NCBI GenBank assembly: GCA_965371945.1
Contig: CBDVAK010000137.1
Span: forward strand, 1-8,978
Length of the DNA stretch: 8,978 bases
Source: CBDVAK01 sp965371945
GTDB lineage: Bacteria; Pseudomonadota; Gammaproteobacteria; Competibacterales; JAHEDQ01
Direction: 5' to 3'
Shown: positions 6,183 through 8,978 of the stretch, one piece after another
How the letters are laid out: the number at the start of each line of letters is the position of its first letter
Numbering within the stretch: position 1 is the first letter of the stretch
Notes under the pieces: model-generated
The model's database searches: none
What the model saw: the letters and a program-made list of their open reading frames with translations, nothing else
Told to the model about the DNA's origin: nothing
Position numbers and translations under genes: made by a program

Positions 6183-6247
6183 GGGATGCGGGCACCGGTT
6201 GCGGTCGATGTTGAATTTGCCTTCGGACCTTGGGTGCGACGTCGCTA

Positions 6248-7150
6248 GTGGCGCGCATCCTGCTGGTGGGTGTCGCGACCCTGGACATCGTCCTCGATGT
6301 CGAGCGATATCCCCGGGAGGACGACAAGCTGCGCTGCCAGAGCCGTGCGTGCGTGCGTGGTGGCAATGCCGCCAATACCGCGGTGGTACTGGCTGAACTG
6401 GGCCATGACTGCAATTGGCTGGGAACGTTGGGCGAGGATATCGCCGCCGGGCGCATACGGGCTGATCTCCGACGCAATCACGTCGATTGTTCGCTGGCGC
6501 AGCGGATCCCCAAAGGCGAAACCCCAACCTCCTACGTGGTACGCAGCACAGCGACGGCGACCCGCACGATCGTGCACTTTCGAACCTTGCCAGAGCTGCA
6601 ACTCGGCGCTTGTGATGCGCTGCCGCTGGCGACGTTCGACTGGGTGCATTTTGAGGCTCGCAATATCGAGGTGACCGCGGAATTGATACGGCGTTGCCGG
6701 GAGCAGGCCCGGGTGCCGTGTTCGTTGGAGCTGGAGCAGTCACGAGCAGGGATCGAGGCGTTGCTGTCGGGCCCGGATTTGATCCTGTGCTCGCGGGGGT
6801 TCGCGCTCCGAGGCGGCCATTCGACGGCCACCTCGCTGTTCGATGCGCTATGCCAACGCGGTGTCGAGGCCGATCTGGTGTGCGGTTGGGGAGCGCAGGG
6901 CGCCTGGTGTCGTGACCGCGATGGCGGCACCTCTCACGTGGCAGCGAGCACGGAGGAGCCGGTCGTCGATACCCTGGGTGCCGGGGACGCGCTCAACGCG
7001 GGCGCCATCGACGGATTGCTCGCTGGGCTGTCGTTGCACGATGCCTTGCAGCAGGCGGTTGGATTGGCCGCGTTGAAGTGTGGCAGGCGCGGTTTTGAAC
7101 TGGGGGCCGCGATCGCCCAGGCGACCGGATCGACCCACGCTGGTGGTTGA
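6248..7150 (+). CDS. PfkB-family sugar kinase, ketohexokinase-like
   Basis: This is a cytosolic ribokinase/PfkB-family kinase transferring phosphate from ATP to a sugar or related alcohol. The 300-residue product resembles ketohexokinase (human 298 residues) over its whole length. Asp13 (GVATLDIV) and Gly39-Asn40 with Asn43 (RGGNAANTAVVLAELG) match the sugar-binding Asp/Gly/Asn/Asn of ketohexokinase. Also present are KGETPTSYVV (89-98), RTIVHF (106-111), FDWVHFEARN (130-139), and the C-terminal PfkB signature VVDTLGAGDALNAG (239-252) with catalytic base Asp247 in the anion hole. Fructose as substrate is inferred from resemblance only. The GTG at 6248 gives MARILLVGVATLDIV, matching the family N-terminus. 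TTG 6230 is also in frame, after a stop at 6212. Neither has a convincing Shine-Dalgarno. It follows ubiI by 65 bp, so it could be the last gene of the operon. Confidence 0.88.
   Translation: MARILLVGVATLDIVLDVERYPREDDKLRCQSRACVRGGNAANTAVVLAELGHDCNWLGTLGEDIAAGRIRADLRRNHVDCSLAQRIPKGETPTSYVVRSTATATRTIVHFRTLPELQLGACDALPLATFDWVHFEARNIEVTAELIRRCREQARVPCSLELEQSRAGIEALLSGPDLILCSRGFALRGGHSTATSLFDALCQRGVEADLVCGWGAQGAWCRDRDGGTSHVAASTEEPVVDTLGAGDALNAGAIDGLLAGLSLHDALQQAVGLAALKCGRRGFELGAAIAQATGSTHAGG
6344..6359 (+). repeat. (CGTG)4 tetranucleotide tract inside the PfkB kinase gene
   Basis: Four perfect tandem CGTG units lie at codons 33-38 of the kinase gene and encode part of RACVRGG. Gain or loss of one unit would shift the frame early in the gene. 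Four units is short compared with known phase-variable tracts, so this is only noted as a slippage-prone site. Confidence 0.6.
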
Positions 7151-7171
7151 ATGTACCAAACCACTGCCCCG

Positions 7172-7196
7172 CGATGCCAGTAGGCATCGTCATTTT
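7172..7196 (+). terminator. probable intrinsic terminator after the PfkB kinase gene
   Basis: A perfect 7-bp stem, CGATGCC (7172-7178) with GGCATCG (7183-7189), closes a four-base AGTA loop and is followed by TCATTTT. It starts 21 bases after the kinase stop. A second, weaker inverted repeat GTGGTT/AACCAC (7143-7148 and 7159-7164) spans the stop itself. The T-run is short, so termination may be partial. The gap up to the next start (7206) shows no clear promoter boxes. Confidence 0.5.
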
Positions 7197-7205
7197 GCGG
7201 GCACT

Positions 7206-7664
7206 GTGGTGCGTTTGCTGTTAGGCGCAAGAATACTGGCGTTGTGCAGCTGCGCGTTGACCAGTCTTTTGGTTATGCAGGCTGGCGTCGCCGAACAGGT
7301 TGCCAGCGGTCCCCAGATAGTCGTCAATCCCGGCATCATGGCTCCGGATCTGACGATCAACGGGCTGAGGGCGATGTTTGGCATGCGCTTGCAAGCCTGG
7401 CCTGATGGCACCCCGGTGCGCGTGTTCGTGCTGGCCGATGACGAACCCGTTCATGTTGGGTTCGCCAAGCGCCGCCTTTCCATTTTTCCGCACCAGTTGA
7501 GACGAGGCTGGGATCGTCTGGTCTATTCCGGAATCGGCCAGGCACCCAATCGGGTTGGATCCATTCAGGAGATGAGGGCGAAAGTCGCCTCGACTCCCGG
7601 GGGGATCGGTTACCTGCCCACGGAGATGCTCGATGACACGGTACAGGTTGTTGAGATTCATTGA
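7206..7664 (+). CDS. short periplasmic PBP-like (PstS-type) substrate-binding domain protein
   Basis: The 152-residue product has an N-terminal signal peptide (Arg3, hydrophobic core 4-24) with a likely cleavage at GVA-EQ after residue 29. The mature part of about 123 residues resembles the PBP-like domain of phosphate ABC transporter binding proteins: IVVNPGIM (38-45), INGLRAMFGMRLQAWPDGTPV (51-71), then a segment ending in a WDRLVYSGIG helix-turn (102-111) and TPGGIGYLP (130-138). It is far shorter than a full PstS (over 300 residues), so it represents one lobe, and phosphate binding is not shown. Similar short proteins are often encoded next to porin-like genes. Two in-frame GTG codons (7206 and 7209) are possible starts, and neither has a strong ribosome-binding site. 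The 3' end overlaps the downstream beta-barrel gene by 32 nt, indicating coupled expression. Confidence 0.72.
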   Translation: MVRLLLGARILALCSCALTSLLVMQAGVAEQVASGPQIVVNPGIMAPDLTINGLRAMFGMRLQAWPDGTPVRVFVLADDEPVHVGFAKRRLSIFPHQLRRGWDRLVYSGIGQAPNRVGSIQEMRAKVASTPGGIGYLPTEMLDDTVQVVEIH

Positions 7665-8889
7665 TCTTGCTACTTGCCGGCTCGGTCGCTGCGCCGTCGC
7701 GGCGCTGGGGTTGCTGTCGCTACCCGCGGCCGGGCTGGATCTTGGTTTGCCCGATACGGTGCAGGTGCACGGCTTCGGTTCGCTGGCCTACATCAATACC
7801 TCAGCCAATCGTTTCTTCGGTTCCAGCGAGGACGGCAGTTGGGATTTCTACGAACTTGGTCTCAACGGATCCTGGCGCCCCCGCAGCGATCTGTTGTTCG
7901 CCGCGCAACTGACTTCGAGGGAGGCCGGCAAAACCGACAACGGCAATGTTCGGCTCGACTACGGGTTCGTAGACTACAGTCTGGTGTCCGATGCCGACAA
8001 GCTGTGGGGACTTCGCGTTGGCCGTATCGTCAACCCGCTGGGTTTTTACAATGAGACCCGGGATGTTGCCTATACCCGGCCCAGCATCTTTCTACCCCAG
8101 GGGGTCTATTTCGACATCAACCGCAACCTTTCGTTGTCGGCCGACGGTGTCCACCTGTACGGCGAGAATCGTGCCGAATGGGGGGATCTGCAACTGCAGG
8201 TCGGAGTGGTCCGACCGCGCACCGACGATCCTGGTTTCCAGCAATTCTTCACCGCTGGCGTGCTGCCGGGCAAGATGGACGGCGAGACCTCCGGGGTTGG
8301 GCGGCTGCTGTATGAGAGAAATGGCGGTGAACTGCGTCTGGCGGTTAGTGGTGGGGTCTTCAATGGCAAGTACAATCCCGGGTCCCCTTTCTTCGACCAC
8401 CGCGCGGGCACCTTTCAGTTCACCCCGGTGGTGCTTTCCGCCCAGTACAACGCGGAACGCTGGAGCCTGACCAGCGAGTATGCGCGTCGCCGCGTCAAGT
8501 TCGATGATTTTGGTCCGTCGCTGCCCGACTCGGATTCCACCGGCGAGAGCTGGTACCTGCAGGGTACATACCGAATCACACCCAAGTGGGAAGCGATGGT
8601 GCGTTATGACACCCTGGTTTGGGATCTTGACGACCGTTCCGGCAAGCGCTGGCAGGGGGCTACCGGGCTACCCGCGCACAGCCGTTATGCACAGGACTGG
8701 ACCGCGGGGCTACGCTGGGACGTGACCTCCCAGTTCATGCTGCGTGTCGAATACCACCGCATCCATGGCACCGGCTGGTTGTCAGCGGTCGACAATCCCG
8801 GCCTCAGCCCGCTTGCAAATCCTGCCCAGCGTTCCGATCTGAAGCGTAACTGGAACATGTTCGCGGTCCAGGCTGCGTTTCGGTTCTAG
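7633..8889 (+). CDS. outer-membrane beta-barrel (porin-like) protein
   Basis: The 418-residue product starts with a signal peptide (basic 1-19, hydrophobic 21-33, likely cut near PAAG-LD). The rest is made of alternating amphipathic strands rich in Tyr, Trp, Gly and Asn typical of barrels, for example VQVHGFGSLAYIN (43-55) and WKL-like strands (WYLQGTYRITPKWEAMVRYD, WTAGLRWDVTSQFMLRVEYHRI). The last strand is MFAVQAAFRF, ending in the C-terminal Phe recognised by the BAM machinery. The ATG at 7633 has GGAGA (7622-7626) six bases upstream, inside the preceding gene. I recognise it as a general porin-like barrel, not a named OprP/OprO porin. Its substrate is unknown. Pairing with the PBP-like protein suggests a capture-and-entry or anion-related role, which is inference. 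Confidence 0.8.
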   Translation: MTRYRLLRFIDLATCRLGRCAVAALGLLSLPAAGLDLGLPDTVQVHGFGSLAYINTSANRFFGSSEDGSWDFYELGLNGSWRPRSDLLFAAQLTSREAGKTDNGNVRLDYGFVDYSLVSDADKLWGLRVGRIVNPLGFYNETRDVAYTRPSIFLPQGVYFDINRNLSLSADGVHLYGENRAEWGDLQLQVGVVRPRTDDPGFQQFFTAGVLPGKMDGETSGVGRLLYERNGGELRLAVSGGVFNGKYNPGSPFFDHRAGTFQFTPVVLSAQYNAERWSLTSEYARRRVKFDDFGPSLPDSDSTGESWYLQGTYRITPKWEAMVRYDTLVWDLDDRSGKRWQGATGLPAHSRYAQDWTAGLRWDVTSQFMLRVEYHRIHGTGWLSAVDNPGLSPLANPAQRSDLKRNWNMFAVQAAFRF

Positions 8890-8936
8890 CCCGCATTTCT
8901 AACCAGTGCGCGTGCATCTGGTGAGAAATGCGGGCT
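8888..8936 (+). terminator. long hairpin at the porin gene end, possible terminator
   Basis: A perfect 13-bp inverted repeat, AGCCCGCATTTCT (8888-8900) with AGAAATGCGGGCT (8924-8936), starts in the porin TAG stop. An inner ACCAG/CTGGT pair (8902-8906 and 8918-8922) and TGC/GCA extend the stem to a short loop. No T-run follows on either strand, so it is not a classic intrinsic terminator. It may protect the mRNA 3' end or be a transcription stop of another kind. The remaining 42 bases of the window show no feature. Confidence 0.5.
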
Positions 8937-8978
8937 GAAACGGGCAGGCACACTTGAAAACCGCTACGGCTTGACGCC

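Noticed and set aside
6230..6247. TTG 6230 as start of the PfkB kinase
   Set aside because: It is in frame but has no ribosome-binding site and adds six residues not typical of the family. GTG 6248 gives the standard MxxILxVGxxxLD start.
7080..7205. Upstream extension of the PBP-like gene to 7080
   Set aside because: It would overlap the kinase gene by 71 nt and place the signal peptide deep inside the protein. Starts at 7206/7209 put it at the N-terminus.
1..8978. CRISPR array, tRNA genes, rRNA or transposase genes
   Set aside because: None seen. The only repeated unit is the two-copy palindrome, with no regularly spaced short repeats.

Overview
The window is chromosomal DNA from a GC-rich gammaproteobacterium. 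The main evidence is the block fau (ygfA) – 6S RNA – zapA – small coiled-coil gene, divergent from ygfB – pepP – ubiH – ubiI. This is the same neighbourhood as the E. coli ygfA/ssrS/zapA/ygfB/pepP/ubiH/ubiI (visC) locus. Two ubiquinone-ring hydroxylases point to a respiring, ubiquinone-using organism. I cannot name a genus from sequence alone.

Left part, minus strand (176-1561): a ZapB-like coiled-coil gene overlaps zapA. The 6S RNA gene follows, with its promoter inside the end of zapA, and fau starts a few bases after the RNA. The coiled-coil gene has a strong sigma70-type promoter whose predicted start is at the ATG itself, so its mRNA is probably leaderless.

Middle part, plus strand (1653-6182): ygfB, pepP, ubiH and ubiI. 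pepP/ubiH overlap by ATGA and ubiH/ubiI by CTGA. The best start of ubiI is a CTG codon with a well-placed Shine-Dalgarno sequence. Two copies of a 159-bp imperfect palindrome, about 95% identical and exactly equal in length, lie at 54-212 and 2216-2374. One supplies the last 11 codons and the stop of fau. The other begins in the stop codon of ygfB and fills most of the ygfB-pepP gap. They look like a MITE-like element and are the most unusual feature of the window.

Right part, plus strand (6248-8936): a PfkB-family sugar kinase resembling ketohexokinase is followed by a likely terminator. Next comes a two-gene unit of a short periplasmic PBP-like (PstS-type) protein overlapping an outer-membrane beta-barrel porin-like gene, which is closed by a 49-nt hairpin. 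The pairing suggests an envelope or uptake function, but the substrate cannot be read from the sequence.

I see no dedicated new defence or mobile gene system. The novelty is in the palindromic element and how it has reshaped gene ends, plus unusual translation starts.
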